Positions 42,236-50,327 of a stretch of DNA of 64,000 nucleotides are shown here, one piece after another. Origin of the DNA: a bacterium D16-36 (GTDB lineage Bacteria > Bacillota > Clostridia > Lachnospirales > Lachnospiraceae). Position 1 is the stretch's first letter; each line of letters opens with the position of its first letter. The notes beneath the pieces were generated by a model. It saw only the letters and a program-made list of their open reading frames with translations, searched no databases and was not told the DNA's origin. The stretch covers positions 1 to 64,000 of the forward strand of contig RAYF01000030.1 in assembly GCA_003611745.1 (NCBI GenBank). Reading direction: 5' to 3'. Both the position numbers and the translations under genes were made by a program.

Positions 42236-42914
42236 CACGGAAATCAATTTTCAGTATATATATTCATTACTGCCCCAAATCAATATGTCACTATTTACAG
42301 ACAATGTTTATTTAACGATAACTCCCTGTTATCCATCATTTTTTGTTTGTGCCTTCGTCCGATTATGTTTCTGTTTTTGCTTCACAGACAAACAAAACGC
42401 CTAAAAAGAAGGACAGGATATGCCTTGCAACATTTCGCCTTTCCGAGGAACTATCTGTCTTACGGCTTTGATGCTTGGTTTATGCGCCCTTCCGCGAACT
42501 CACACCATGCGGCGGTTTTCATGGCTTTCCGCAGAGGCACTCTCGAATCGCCGGTACTTGCAGGGCGTATTTTGGCCTGCTAGGTACCGCTGCGTTATGA
42601 GAGGTAGCAGGAGCGTGCCTCCTAGGAAAACCTGAAACCGCGCATGCTGCTCAGACAGTGCTGCAAGGCGCATATCCATCAAAGCCCTGCAAGACAGAGT
42701 TCCTCTGGAAAGCCGTTGTTGTCTGGCGGCATATCTTGTCCTTCTTTTTAGGCGTATCATTCTCTTTGAGGGCAAAAACAGAAACACAGCCGGAGGCAGG
42801 CACATTGGAAAATGACGGATAACAGGGAGTTATCGTTTAGAAAACAATCGGCTGTAAATGGCACCAAATTAATAGGGGGCAGTAATGAATATATACTGAA
42901 AATTGATTTCCGTG
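42236..42914. repeat. 679-nt near-complete palindrome (giant hairpin element)
   Basis: The two halves are inverted copies of each other along their whole length. Outer arms: CACGGAAATCAATTTTCAG (42236) and its complement ending at 42914. Next come ACGATAACTCCCTGTTATCC and GGATAACAGGGAGTTATCGT. Then CGCCTAAAAAGAAGGACAGG is matched by CTTGTCCTTCTTTTTAGGCG. Inner parts such as GGCTTTGATG and GAGGAACT also match across the centre, which lies near 42575 (GGTAC...GTACC, CTTGCAGGG...). The open frames on each strand resemble one another only because of this symmetry. No transposase is present. The outer arms occur as smaller repeats elsewhere in the window, so it behaves like a family of mobile palindromes. 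Confidence 0.85.
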
Positions 42915-43020
42915 ATGTGCTGAGAGTAATAACCTCCCAAAAAACGCATAAAATGTGATGTATCTATCGGCGTATACAAGATGATATCTTGGCCCAGCAA
43001 AAGAGGTAGGGAGGATTTTG

Positions 43021-44619
43021 ATGAAAAAACTTAGAAATAAATTAATTCAGGGAACCCTGATTTTGACGGCTACAGGTTTTATCACGCGCATTATCGGCTT
43101 TGTCTACCGCATTTTCCTCGCAAATATTCTGGGGACAAATCTTTTAGGAGTCTATCAGCTCGTATTCCCTGTCTACGGAATCTGCTTTACCATATACGGC
43201 GCCGGCATCCAGACCGCAATTTCCCAGCTTATCGCCTCAAATGTCGGCGAATCCGCGCAGAAAGCCAGAAAAGACCTTGCCATCCTAAAATGGGGGATAT
43301 TCGCTTCGCTATCCCTCTCTGTCTCCCTCAGTTTCCTCATATATGCCTTCGCAGAACCGATTGCAGCCCGTTTCCTGCTAGAGCCGGCATGCAGCCCCTA
43401 TCTGCGGCTCCTATGCCTGCTTTTTCCGTTCTGCGGGACTTCCGCCTGCATCAATGGCTATTTTTATGGAAAAAAAGAAGCAAAAGTCCCTGCTGTCACC
43501 CAGATTGTAGAGCAGCTTGTCCGCGTCGCATCTGTCTTCCTTCTGTGTATCCTGCTGTCCGCCACAGGGGAGGCCGGCTGCAGGTTTGCTATTCTTGGGC
43601 TTGTCTTCGGCGAAGCCGCCTCCTGCTTTTACAACTGTTTCCATCTCGTCCGGTCAGTACGTCAGGGTGTCTGGCTCAAACAGGCTTACATACAAAACCA
43701 GAATACAGGAAGGAAAAAGGGCAGCGCCCTCTTACGCACAAATGCTTCCGGCTATGAAAAAATCAGGCATAATAAAATCGCTTCCTCCCTGCTCTTCCTC
43801 GCATTCACCCTGACAACCACGAAGTTAGTCATCTCTATCCTCCACAGCGTAGAAGCTGTGTTTATTCCTGCTGCGCTGAAAAAATACGGCTGCTCCCCGC
43901 AGGATGCCCTAAGCATCTATGGAATCCTGTCCGGTATTGCCCTCCCATTCATCCTCTTTCCCTCCACGGTTACCAATTCTTTCGCCGTAATGCTCCTGCC
44001 CGCCATTGCGCAGGCACAGGCAGAACGCTCCCATGATAAAATTAAAAACTACGTCACACTTTCCGGAAAGTACAGCCTCTTTATCGGCTACCTCTTTACC
44101 TGCATCTTCCTGCTCTTTGGAAAAGATTTCGGTACCGTGCTGTTCCACAGTGCAGATGCCGGAACCTATATCTATGCGCTCTCATGGCTCTGCCCATTTA
44201 TGTATCTCTCCACTACATTTACCAGTATCATAAACGGCCTCGGAAAAACACAGCTAACCTTCCTGATTACCGCTGTCAGCCTCCTTGTAAAAATATATTT
44301 CCTGATATTCCTCGTACCGCGCTTCGGCATCCATGCCTATCTGGCCGGATCATTAATCAGCTATATCGTTATGACGGTACTGGAAGGCATCTATCTCCAT
44401 CCATATATGGACTGGTCTATCGTAAACTTTTTCGTGATACCATGTATCAGCCTGACTATCCTCGGGACAATTCTAAAAAAACTCTATCTGCTCATCCCGG
44501 TTCCTCTAAGCAGCATCCTGACGGTCTCCGTGATAGGCATTATCTGCCTCATAATCTGCATCGGCTACCTTTTTGTCCTGCAGCGCCTCAAATGCATCAA
44601 TATCAAGGATTTCCTATAG
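43021..44619 (+). CDS. SpoVB-like polysaccharide flippase (MATE/MOP superfamily)
   Basis: This 532-residue membrane protein has about 14 predicted transmembrane helices and begins KLIQGTLILTATGFITRIIGFVYRI, the typical opening of SpoVB/MurJ-type lipid-linked oligosaccharide flippases. A conserved GVYQLVFPVYGICFTIYGAGI follows. SpoVB acts in the mother cell in spore cortex synthesis by flipping lipid II; MurJ/Amj-like relatives serve growth. The dipicolinate synthase genes directly downstream support a sporulation role here. The start ATG at 43021 has GGGAGG 6 nt upstream. A loop of about 40 residues (about 220-260) is poorly conserved. Confidence 0.85.
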   Translation: MKKLRNKLIQGTLILTATGFITRIIGFVYRIFLANILGTNLLGVYQLVFPVYGICFTIYGAGIQTAISQLIASNVGESAQKARKDLAILKWGIFASLSLSVSLSFLIYAFAEPIAARFLLEPACSPYLRLLCLLFPFCGTSACINGYFYGKKEAKVPAVTQIVEQLVRVASVFLLCILLSATGEAGCRFAILGLVFGEAASCFYNCFHLVRSVRQGVWLKQAYIQNQNTGRKKGSALLRTNASGYEKIRHNKIASSLLFLAFTLTTTKLVISILHSVEAVFIPAALKKYGCSPQDALSIYGILSGIALPFILFPSTVTNSFAVMLLPAIAQAQAERSHDKIKNYVTLSGKYSLFIGYLFTCIFLLFGKDFGTVLFHSADAGTYIYALSWLCPFMYLSTTFTSIINGLGKTQLTFLITAVSLLVKIYFLIFLVPRFGIHAYLAGSLISYIVMTVLEGIYLHPYMDWSIVNFFVIPCISLTILGTILKKLYLLIPVPLSSILTVSVIGIICLIICIGYLFVLQRLKCINIKDFL

Positions 44620-44632
44620 TGAATCATAACAC

Positions 44633-44659
44633 ACACATTTCCTGTGATTGCATATGATA
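44633..44659 (+). promoter_or_regulatory. Sigma-K-type promoter candidate of dpaA
   Basis: AC (44633-44634), 16 nt and CATATGATA (44651-44659) fit the mother-cell sigma-K consensus AC-N16/17-CATANNNTA, about 58 nt before the dpaA start. This agrees with late mother-cell expression of dipicolinate synthase known from Bacillus. Confidence 0.6.
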
Positions 44660-44717
44660 TCAGTAACAAGATATCTTTTGCCTTTTTGACAGGCAGAAGA
44701 GAGCAGGAGGGACTTTT

Positions 44718-45518
44718 ATGCAATCCAATTCATCTTTTCACACGGATACTGACCGCCGCCAGCGCTATCTGGGTGAATTTCTTATGAAGAGCGGCTACCA
44801 TGTCATTTTGGCAGAGACATCCCCAGAGCTGGACCTCGCTGCCGCAAGTATCAGCGAATATAACAATAGACTGCTGGTACTGCTCCCTGTCCCGGCTCCC
44901 ACGGTCCTTCTGAAGCGTCTCAGGGAAAGCCTTACCCCCCAGCATATCGTACTTGGCGGAAATATCCCAAAAGAGTTTACCGCTTTCTGTGATGAGAATA
45001 AGATCGCTTATATTGATTACTTTAAATATCCTGCCATTGCCATTGAAAACGCAGTAGCCACCGCAGAGGGCGCTATCTGTGAAGCCATCTCAACAAGCGA
45101 ATACAACCTGCACCACAGTGAGGTGCTTGTGATCGGCTTTGGCAAGTGTGGTGAAATTCTTGCTGACAAACTGGCAGGGTTAAAATGCCATGTTACCATC
45201 TCCACACGGGATGCCATCGCAAGAGCCCGTGCAAAAGCATATGGCTACGACCTGCTTTCAGACAACTCTTATCAAAAGTTTAATATTCTGTTCAATACTG
45301 CCCCTGCACTGGTAATCGGCCGTTCCGTCATTGACCAGTTAAGCTCCGATGCCGTTATTATCGACATCGCCTCCGCACCGGGCGGTACTGATTTCAATTA
45401 TTGTGCCGAAAAAGGAATCCAGGCAAAACTCTGCCCAGGCATTCCCGGCAAATATTCGCCAAAAACGTCGGCAAAAATTTTATATGGCCACATACAGGAA
45501 AAGCTGAGCAATTTATAA
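44718..45518 (+). CDS. dpaA: Dipicolinate synthase subunit A
   Basis: This 266-residue protein, with DpaB, makes dipicolinic acid, the spore-core calcium chelator, from a lysine-pathway intermediate. It has a Rossmann nucleotide site HHSEVLVIGFGKCGEILA and a C-terminal VIIDIASAPGGTDFNYC, both typical of SpoVFA. It is shorter at the N-terminus than the Bacillus protein. The start ATG at 44718 is preceded by AGGAGG. DpaB is encoded 92 nt downstream, and a hairpin (45523-45568) lies between them. A sigma-K-like promoter precedes dpaA. Presence of both subunits supports a spore-forming host. Confidence 0.92.
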   Translation: MQSNSSFHTDTDRRQRYLGEFLMKSGYHVILAETSPELDLAAASISEYNNRLLVLLPVPAPTVLLKRLRESLTPQHIVLGGNIPKEFTAFCDENKIAYIDYFKYPAIAIENAVATAEGAICEAISTSEYNLHHSEVLVIGFGKCGEILADKLAGLKCHVTISTRDAIARARAKAYGYDLLSDNSYQKFNILFNTAPALVIGRSVIDQLSSDAVIIDIASAPGGTDFNYCAEKGIQAKLCPGIPGKYSPKTSAKILYGHIQEKLSNL

Positions 45519-45522
45519 TAGA

Positions 45523-45568
45523 GATTGCGGCGGCAGATGGGAAGGACTTCATGATACCCGCCGCAATC
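45523..45568 (+). other. Intercistronic hairpin between dpaA and dpaB
   Basis: GATTGCGGCGG (45523-45533) and CCGCCGCAATC (45558-45568) form a perfect 11-bp stem with a 24-nt loop. There is no T-run, so it is not a standard terminator. It may limit or time expression of dpaB. Confidence 0.65.
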
Positions 45569-45610
45569 CTTGCAGAGCAGGCGCGTACAGCGCGCAGAAA
45601 TGAGGACAAT

Positions 45611-46207
45611 ATGAATCAGGTAAAATCTGAACCGGTTACACTTGGTTTTGCGATTACCGGCTCCTTTTGCACTTATCAGAAAATTTTGGAAACACTACAA
45701 AATATGAAAACAAAAAATTATAATATAATCCCTATCTTCTCAGAAAAGGGCGGCTCACTTGACACCCGCTTCCAAAAAGCAAATGATTTCGTATCCAAGG
45801 TTCAGGAAATCACGGGGAACGAGGGGATTTTTACAATCCCTGACGCAGAGCCGATCGGGCCAAAGGGCTATCTGGATGCCCTTGTCATTGCGCCATGCAC
45901 CGGAAATACACTGGCAAAGCTCTGCCATGGCATTACAGATTCCACTGTGCTGATGGCCGCAAAAGCCCATCTGCGTAATGAGAAACCTCTTATTATATCA
46001 ATTTCGACAAACGATGCCCTTGGGATGAATTTTAAAAACCTTGGACAGTTGATGAACACCAAAAACATTTATTTTGTGCCATTTGGACAGGATAACTATA
46101 AGAAAAAAACAAATTCCATGGTTGCCCATGTAGAATTAATCCCAGAAACGATAGAAGCTGCGCTGACGGGAAAACAGCTCCAGCCCGTTATCCAGTCCCC
46201 TTTTTAA
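45611..46207 (+). CDS. dpaB: Dipicolinate synthase subunit B
   Basis: This 198-residue flavoprotein-fold protein (SpoVFB) is the partner of DpaA. It begins VTLGFAITGSFCTYQKIL and contains ALVIAPCTGNTLAKLCHGITDS, typical of the flavoprotein (decarboxylase-like) fold of SpoVFB. Length matches the Bacillus protein (about 200 residues). The start is the ATG at 45611, preceded by GAGGACAAT; an upstream in-frame extension of 70 codons overlaps dpaA and the hairpin and is not supported. Two terminators follow. Confidence 0.92.
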   Translation: MNQVKSEPVTLGFAITGSFCTYQKILETLQNMKTKNYNIIPIFSEKGGSLDTRFQKANDFVSKVQEITGNEGIFTIPDAEPIGPKGYLDALVIAPCTGNTLAKLCHGITDSTVLMAAKAHLRNEKPLIISISTNDALGMNFKNLGQLMNTKNIYFVPFGQDNYKKKTNSMVAHVELIPETIEAALTGKQLQPVIQSPF

Positions 46208-46273
46208 ACCGCCCCATTACAATCCATCTATGCCGGCGGCGGCCATGGGGGAACATTGCATATTGTACAGGAC

Positions 46274-46310
46274 AAGAGGGAATGCCAGTGCATTCCCTCT
46301 TATTTTACTT
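46274..46310 (+). terminator. Terminator after dpaB
   Basis: AAGAGGGAATGC and GCATTCCCTCTT form a 12-bp stem with a CAGT loop, followed by ATTTTACTTT. It is about 65 nt after the dpaB stop. Confidence 0.85.
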
Positions 46311-46344
46311 TATAGGAAACTGCTCACTGTGTGGTGGTCGCCAA

Positions 46345-46402
46345 CAAGAATTTTCGCAGAAAATTCTTGCTAGGGCACAAGCGAAGTCTGTGCCCTTTTT
46401 TA
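46345..46402. terminator. Second hairpin pair between dpaB and cdaR
   Basis: AAGAATTTTC/GAAAATTCTT and then GGGCACA/TGTGCCC followed by TTTTTTAT form two successive hairpins. The second is a good plus-strand terminator. Flanking strings (GAAACTGCTCACTGTGTGG at about 46316 and GAAAGTTCTCAGTACGTGG at about 46412) are imperfect direct repeats. Confidence 0.65.
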
Positions 46403-46484
46403 TATATTAGGAAAGTTCTCAGTACGTGGCGGACAGGAAACATACCTCTTTTTAATCTTCCCCGCCCTCTGGGGAGGCATCCGG

Positions 46485-47834
46485 CTAATCCTCCTCTTCT
46501 GTACCTTCCTCCGGCTCCGGAGTTGCACTCGGCACCGGTACCGTATCTGGAGCCGTATCAATTCTTCTTGTAATAATAACCCTTACTTTTGCACCTTTAA
46601 CCAATCTGCCCAGACCATTTGTATCTACTTTCACCGGCAGGGTATAAACCCCCTCTTTTAAGCCGGAACAATCCACATAAGCCATAATTGTCGTATCCGT
46701 CAAATTTTTCAGTTTCGACTCCCGCCCCCTGACTGTCAGCTCAATATCACTGACATTTCCGTATATGGCAGCAATATATTTATCCTGCACATTATTCATC
46801 TGTATTCTGGTCGTCCGCAGCTGAATCTTCTTCCTGAGCAGCATCTCAAGTGCAATCTGGACCGAAACCTTCTGATATTCCTCCTTGACGACCACATCCC
46901 CGTCCAGATAATCCATCACATACACTTCCTGATCCAATCCCGGAGAAGAACTGGTAAAGCCTGTCACATCTACCGGAATCACAAGCTGTGAGATTCCAGA
47001 AAGAAGCTTCTCCGTCCCCGCAATCTCTATTTCCTCAGGAAAACACTGTGCATCTATCAGTTCATAACCTTTCTCCGGCTTCCCCTTTATCTGGACCTTA
47101 ACCGGGATGGTCTTATTCTGCAGAAGCTTTGCCCTCACACGGATCGTCCCATCACTAAAAGACAGAGTAGAAGAAACCACCCGGTTCCCCCTTTTATCAT
47201 ACGCCACCGGTTCCAGCCTTTTGACAAAATCCTGACTGGCGCCATTTACGTTAAGCGAAACCCTAACTGTGGCAATCCGGTCTATCACGGAACTTCCACC
47301 TGTCACTTCAATCAAACTCGGCTTAACAGAACATTCCCCGACAGAATATCCATCAGCAGGCGTCCCGGTCGTCTCCACCGTCACCCTAAACTGCTGTGCT
47401 TCCATATCTTCCAAAGACACTTTTAGTACCTGATTGCACTCCAGTGTAACATCGGACGTATTGCCCTTTTTAAGCCCTACCCTAATCGCAACTGCATTGA
47501 CAGAAGAAAGCTCTGACAAATCTGCCGTAGCCCGTATATCATCTGAGGCAAGGTTATCAATAATACTCCTCTTGCCGCTAACCTTTACGGTCGCAACACT
47601 CCCTTCCACGACCTCATATACCTTTTTTTCAGAATGCAGTGCATCCTCATTAATTGTTTCTACATGTACAATCAAACTCTTAGTCCTATATGGGTCATCA
47701 ATATTCACAATCAAAACCCAGACCAATATCGCCCCAGCAATTGACAGCAGCTTCGTGGACAGATTGTGAAATAAAACCTGTTTCCAGAATTCCATGATAT
47801 TCTGTTTTCGCTCTTCCCTGCTCTCCTGATTCAC
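46485..47834 (-). CDS. cdaR: CdaA regulator CdaR (YbbR-domain protein)
   Basis: This 449-residue membrane-anchored protein has one N-terminal transmembrane helix (LLSIAGAILVWVLIVN) and several extracellular YbbR repeats (about 60-410). A proline- and glutamate-rich C-terminal tail follows (PVPSATPEPEEGTEEED). CdaR binds the diadenylate cyclase CdaA and modulates c-di-AMP synthesis. It is encoded directly after cdaA (23-nt gap) on the same strand, the usual arrangement. Start ATG at 47834 with GGAGGG about 10 nt upstream. The often following glmM gene is not present here. Confidence 0.93.
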   Translation of the reverse strand: MNQESREERKQNIMEFWKQVLFHNLSTKLLSIAGAILVWVLIVNIDDPYRTKSLIVHVETINEDALHSEKKVYEVVEGSVATVKVSGKRSIIDNLASDDIRATADLSELSSVNAVAIRVGLKKGNTSDVTLECNQVLKVSLEDMEAQQFRVTVETTGTPADGYSVGECSVKPSLIEVTGGSSVIDRIATVRVSLNVNGASQDFVKRLEPVAYDKRGNRVVSSTLSFSDGTIRVRAKLLQNKTIPVKVQIKGKPEKGYELIDAQCFPEEIEIAGTEKLLSGISQLVIPVDVTGFTSSSPGLDQEVYVMDYLDGDVVVKEEYQKVSVQIALEMLLRKKIQLRTTRIQMNNVQDKYIAAIYGNVSDIELTVRGRESKLKNLTDTTIMAYVDCSGLKEGVYTLPVKVDTNGLGRLVKGAKVRVIITRRIDTAPDTVPVPSATPEPEEGTEEED

Positions 47835-47857
47835 TTCTATCCCTCCTGCCTGCCGCT

Positions 47858-48742
47858 TCAGCCCTGACCCTTCTGGCCCTTGGACCCTCTGCGTATGAAA
47901 AATCTCTTTTTCGGTTTCCCTTCATTATTTTTTCCCTGAAGCTCCCCAAGCTTCTTCTTCAGCAGCTCCCCATCAACATTGCGCAACAGCTTGCCGCGGA
48001 CTGCCACAGATATTTTTCCTGTCTCCTCAGAGACGATAATCGTAGTACTGTCACTCACCTCACTGATTCCTACACCGGCACGGTGCCTTGTCCCAAGCTC
48101 TTTAGAAAGGCCCAGATTATCCGACAGGGGCAGATAGCAGGTTGCTGAAACAATCCTGTCATTGCGCACAATAACTGCGCCGTCATGCAGCGGGGTATTA
48201 TGCTCAAAAATATTAATCAATAACTGGCTGCTGATCGCCGAATCAATATTAATCCCTGTGCGCTCATATTCTGCCAGGCTGATATCCTTTTCCAGAATAA
48301 TCAGCGCGCCCGTCTTCACTTTGGCAAGCTCAACCGTCGCCTTGACAATCTCATTGATAGAACGGTCCGAGAACCGGACCACCTTATCCTTGGAATCATC
48401 AAAAGGAATCAAAGAAGCCACAAAATTCTTGCGGCCTAATTCCTCCAGCGCCTTGCGCAGCTCCGGCTGGAATACAACTGCAAGGGCAGTGATTCCTATA
48501 GCAAATGTCCTGTTAAACAGCCAGAGAATTACACTCATATTTAAAAAATATGCCATCAGGTAACACAATATCAACAGTGCAATCCCCTTTAACAAAGTCC
48601 ATGCCCTTGTTTTCCTAACCCACAAAATAATATGGTACAGCACAAACGCAATAATAACAATTTCAAGCACATCAATCACGTTCATTTTGGGCAAAGACAG
48701 GAAATAAATAGTTTCCCGAATCACATCAACCACAGATTTCAT
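47858..48742 (-). CDS. cdaA: Diadenylate cyclase CdaA
   Basis: This 294-residue enzyme makes cyclic di-AMP from two ATP, controlling potassium, osmolyte and wall homeostasis. Three N-terminal transmembrane helices (about residues 18-90) precede the DAC domain, with the catalytic DGA in TPLHDGAVIV and the ATP-binding RHR in LGTRHRAGVG. The C-terminal tail is basic (KKRFFIRRGSKGQKGQG), longer than in many CdaA proteins. It overlaps no gene but is followed closely by cdaR. Start ATG at 48742; the two membrane protein genes upstream on the same strand may share the transcript. Confidence 0.95.
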   Translation of the reverse strand: MKSVVDVIRETIYFLSLPKMNVIDVLEIVIIAFVLYHIILWVRKTRAWTLLKGIALLILCYLMAYFLNMSVILWLFNRTFAIGITALAVVFQPELRKALEELGRKNFVASLIPFDDSKDKVVRFSDRSINEIVKATVELAKVKTGALIILEKDISLAEYERTGINIDSAISSQLLINIFEHNTPLHDGAVIVRNDRIVSATCYLPLSDNLGLSKELGTRHRAGVGISEVSDSTTIIVSEETGKISVAVRGKLLRNVDGELLKKKLGELQGKNNEGKPKKRFFIRRGSKGQKGQG

Positions 48743-48825
48743 ATTTATACCCCGCCTTTCTCAATTTTAAATGCCCCTCTAAAGGGCTGCCCTTCCCCAC
48801 GGAAAACATTATGCCACAGTTGCCT

Positions 48826-49794
48826 CTATTCCTTATCATTCTCTTTTCTGGAAGCCATGCCCTGCATCTGTTCCGAAAAATGCCTGACATTAATATGTTT
48901 CACCCTTTTGCTTGGCGCCGCGACATTCATCTTCGGCACAGCTCTCACATAATAGTAGTATTCTTCATCCTCAAACTGAAGGTGCTCCACACTGGCGTAA
49001 TTAAGAGCCAGACGCATAAATTGTACAATCCACACCAGCACGGTTGACAGGATGATTCCCGCAAAAAAGGAAACCATATCTACATTTATATCCAGAAAAT
49101 ATTTTATAACCAATAATAATATCGTATTGCAGACTGCTCCGGCCAAAATTGCAATATCAAAAGCATAGTCCCATTCTCTGGTCCGCAGGATATACACAAG
49201 CACGGAAACCAGCGAAAACACAAACATCATCACATACATTTCCCGGCAGTCAAAAAACTGCTGCTGCAGGGCATGGTACAGATTCATACTGGTATCTGCA
49301 GATATACTGACTACAGAAGTCACCGCCTGTAGTAAATAATAAACTCCCACGCCGCAAATGATTGGGATAACAGCCACAGGTGTCATAAACAGCCCCAGCA
49401 AAATCGGGATTCCATAGACAAGATTCAAAGAAAATGCTATCGGAACCGCTGCAATTACATAAGCATGGGCCGGCACAAACTTAATGTAAGCAAAATAGAA
49501 GATAAAAAGGATTACCGAAACTACCAATGCCAGCATATTTGAAACATAAAAAATATGCACAACTACAAAAACAGCAGCAGCAAACAGAAACACGGAACCC
49601 GGCATTAGAATAGAAAGCAGCGCCAGAAGCACCTCCGTATAAGCCTCATTTAATACAGGATGATATCCTATCATCTGGTTTATTGATGAAAATGTTATAA
49701 AACCAATGATAAACCGGAACAAAGGATTCAGAAAAAGTGCAAATCTCTGGTAGAACTTTATAATATGTTCCCTAAGCACCAGCAACTGTGTCAT
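48826..49794 (-). CDS. Multi-pass membrane protein of unknown function
   Basis: This 322-residue protein has about eight hydrophobic helices followed by a soluble C-terminal tail of about 60 residues (EDEEYYYYVRAVPKMNVAAP ... SRKENDKE). I do not recognise a named family. The start is the ATG at 49794, behind GGAGGAGGCAGAGG, and overlaps the end of the upstream gene by 23 bp, so the two are translationally coupled. It lies directly upstream of cdaA on the same strand, so a link to envelope or c-di-AMP biology is possible but unproven. Confidence 0.75.
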   Translation of the reverse strand: MTQLLVLREHIIKFYQRFALFLNPLFRFIIGFITFSSINQMIGYHPVLNEAYTEVLLALLSILMPGSVFLFAAAVFVVVHIFYVSNMLALVVSVILFIFYFAYIKFVPAHAYVIAAVPIAFSLNLVYGIPILLGLFMTPVAVIPIICGVGVYYLLQAVTSVVSISADTSMNLYHALQQQFFDCREMYVMMFVFSLVSVLVYILRTREWDYAFDIAILAGAVCNTILLLVIKYFLDINVDMVSFFAGIILSTVLVWIVQFMRLALNYASVEHLQFEDEEYYYYVRAVPKMNVAAPSKRVKHINVRHFSEQMQGMASRKENDKE

Positions 49795-50197
49795 CCTCTG
49801 CCTCCTCCCTGCTCCGCGAATAAAACTCATCTAGCGCTTTTAACTTTTTATAATATTCCCTGAGTGCTATACTATTTCTGGCATATTTCTTACGGTAATG
49901 AAAAAACGAGAAAAATATAGTTGGCACAAAGATTCCTATAAATATACCAAAAACTGCGAAGCCAATCATTTCATAATTTAAATGTACCACATTGACAAAA
50001 ATATAGTCAGCATGATACATGGCAAACAGAAATAGAACAAGCAGATAACTGACAGTAACATTCCAGACAGCCGAAACAGTTCGGGAGCGGACATAATCTG
50101 ATTTGTAATAACCACCCTCACTGATTTCCCTCTTATAACGCTTTGTCTCATCAAGGGCAATCTGCGCCATAAGGCGCACCTTCTTTTCGCTAACCAT
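49772..50197 (-). CDS. Small membrane protein of unknown function, 141 aa
   Basis: This 141-residue protein has two transmembrane helices (about residues 45-68 and 72-98) between a basic cytoplasmic N-terminus and a charged coiled-coil-like C-terminus (YYKKLKALDEFYSRSREEAE). It overlaps the next membrane protein gene by 23 bp and probably forms a complex with it. Start ATG at 50197 has AGGAGAG upstream. A promoter inside an inverted repeat (50233-50266) lies just upstream. No family recognised. Confidence 0.7.
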   Translation of the reverse strand: MVSEKKVRLMAQIALDETKRYKREISEGGYYKSDYVRSRTVSAVWNVTVSYLLVLFLFAMYHADYIFVNVVHLNYEMIGFAVFGIFIGIFVPTIFFSFFHYRKKYARNSIALREYYKKLKALDEFYSRSREEAEDDTVAGA

Positions 50198-50232
50198 TCC
50201 GGACTCTCCTTTAACACTCTATTATATAGGCA

Positions 50233-50266
50233 GAACAACCCTGCCTTTATTATAGCAGAGTTGTTC
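50233..50266 (-). promoter_or_regulatory. Inverted repeat overlapping a -10 element
   Basis: GAACAACCCTGC (50233-50244) and GCAGAGTTGTTC (50255-50266) form a 12-bp inverted repeat with one mismatch around a TATAAT (50249-50254, minus strand). It looks like an operator around the promoter of the membrane protein genes. On the plus strand TATTTTT follows, so it could also act as a terminator in that direction. Confidence 0.5.
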
Positions 50267-50327
50267 TATTTTTAAAAGTCATTCTTTTCAATTCCAGATG
50301 GTTTCATTAGAGAACTTTTATAAGATA

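Noticed and set aside
42347-42805. Open frames of 71-101 codons on both strands inside the giant palindrome
   Set aside because: Their similarity to each other follows from the palindrome itself. They lack ribosome binding sites and recognisable families.
45401-45610. N-terminal extension of DpaB by 70 residues
   Set aside because: It overlaps dpaA and the intercistronic hairpin and has no family similarity; the ATG at 45611 gives the normal length.
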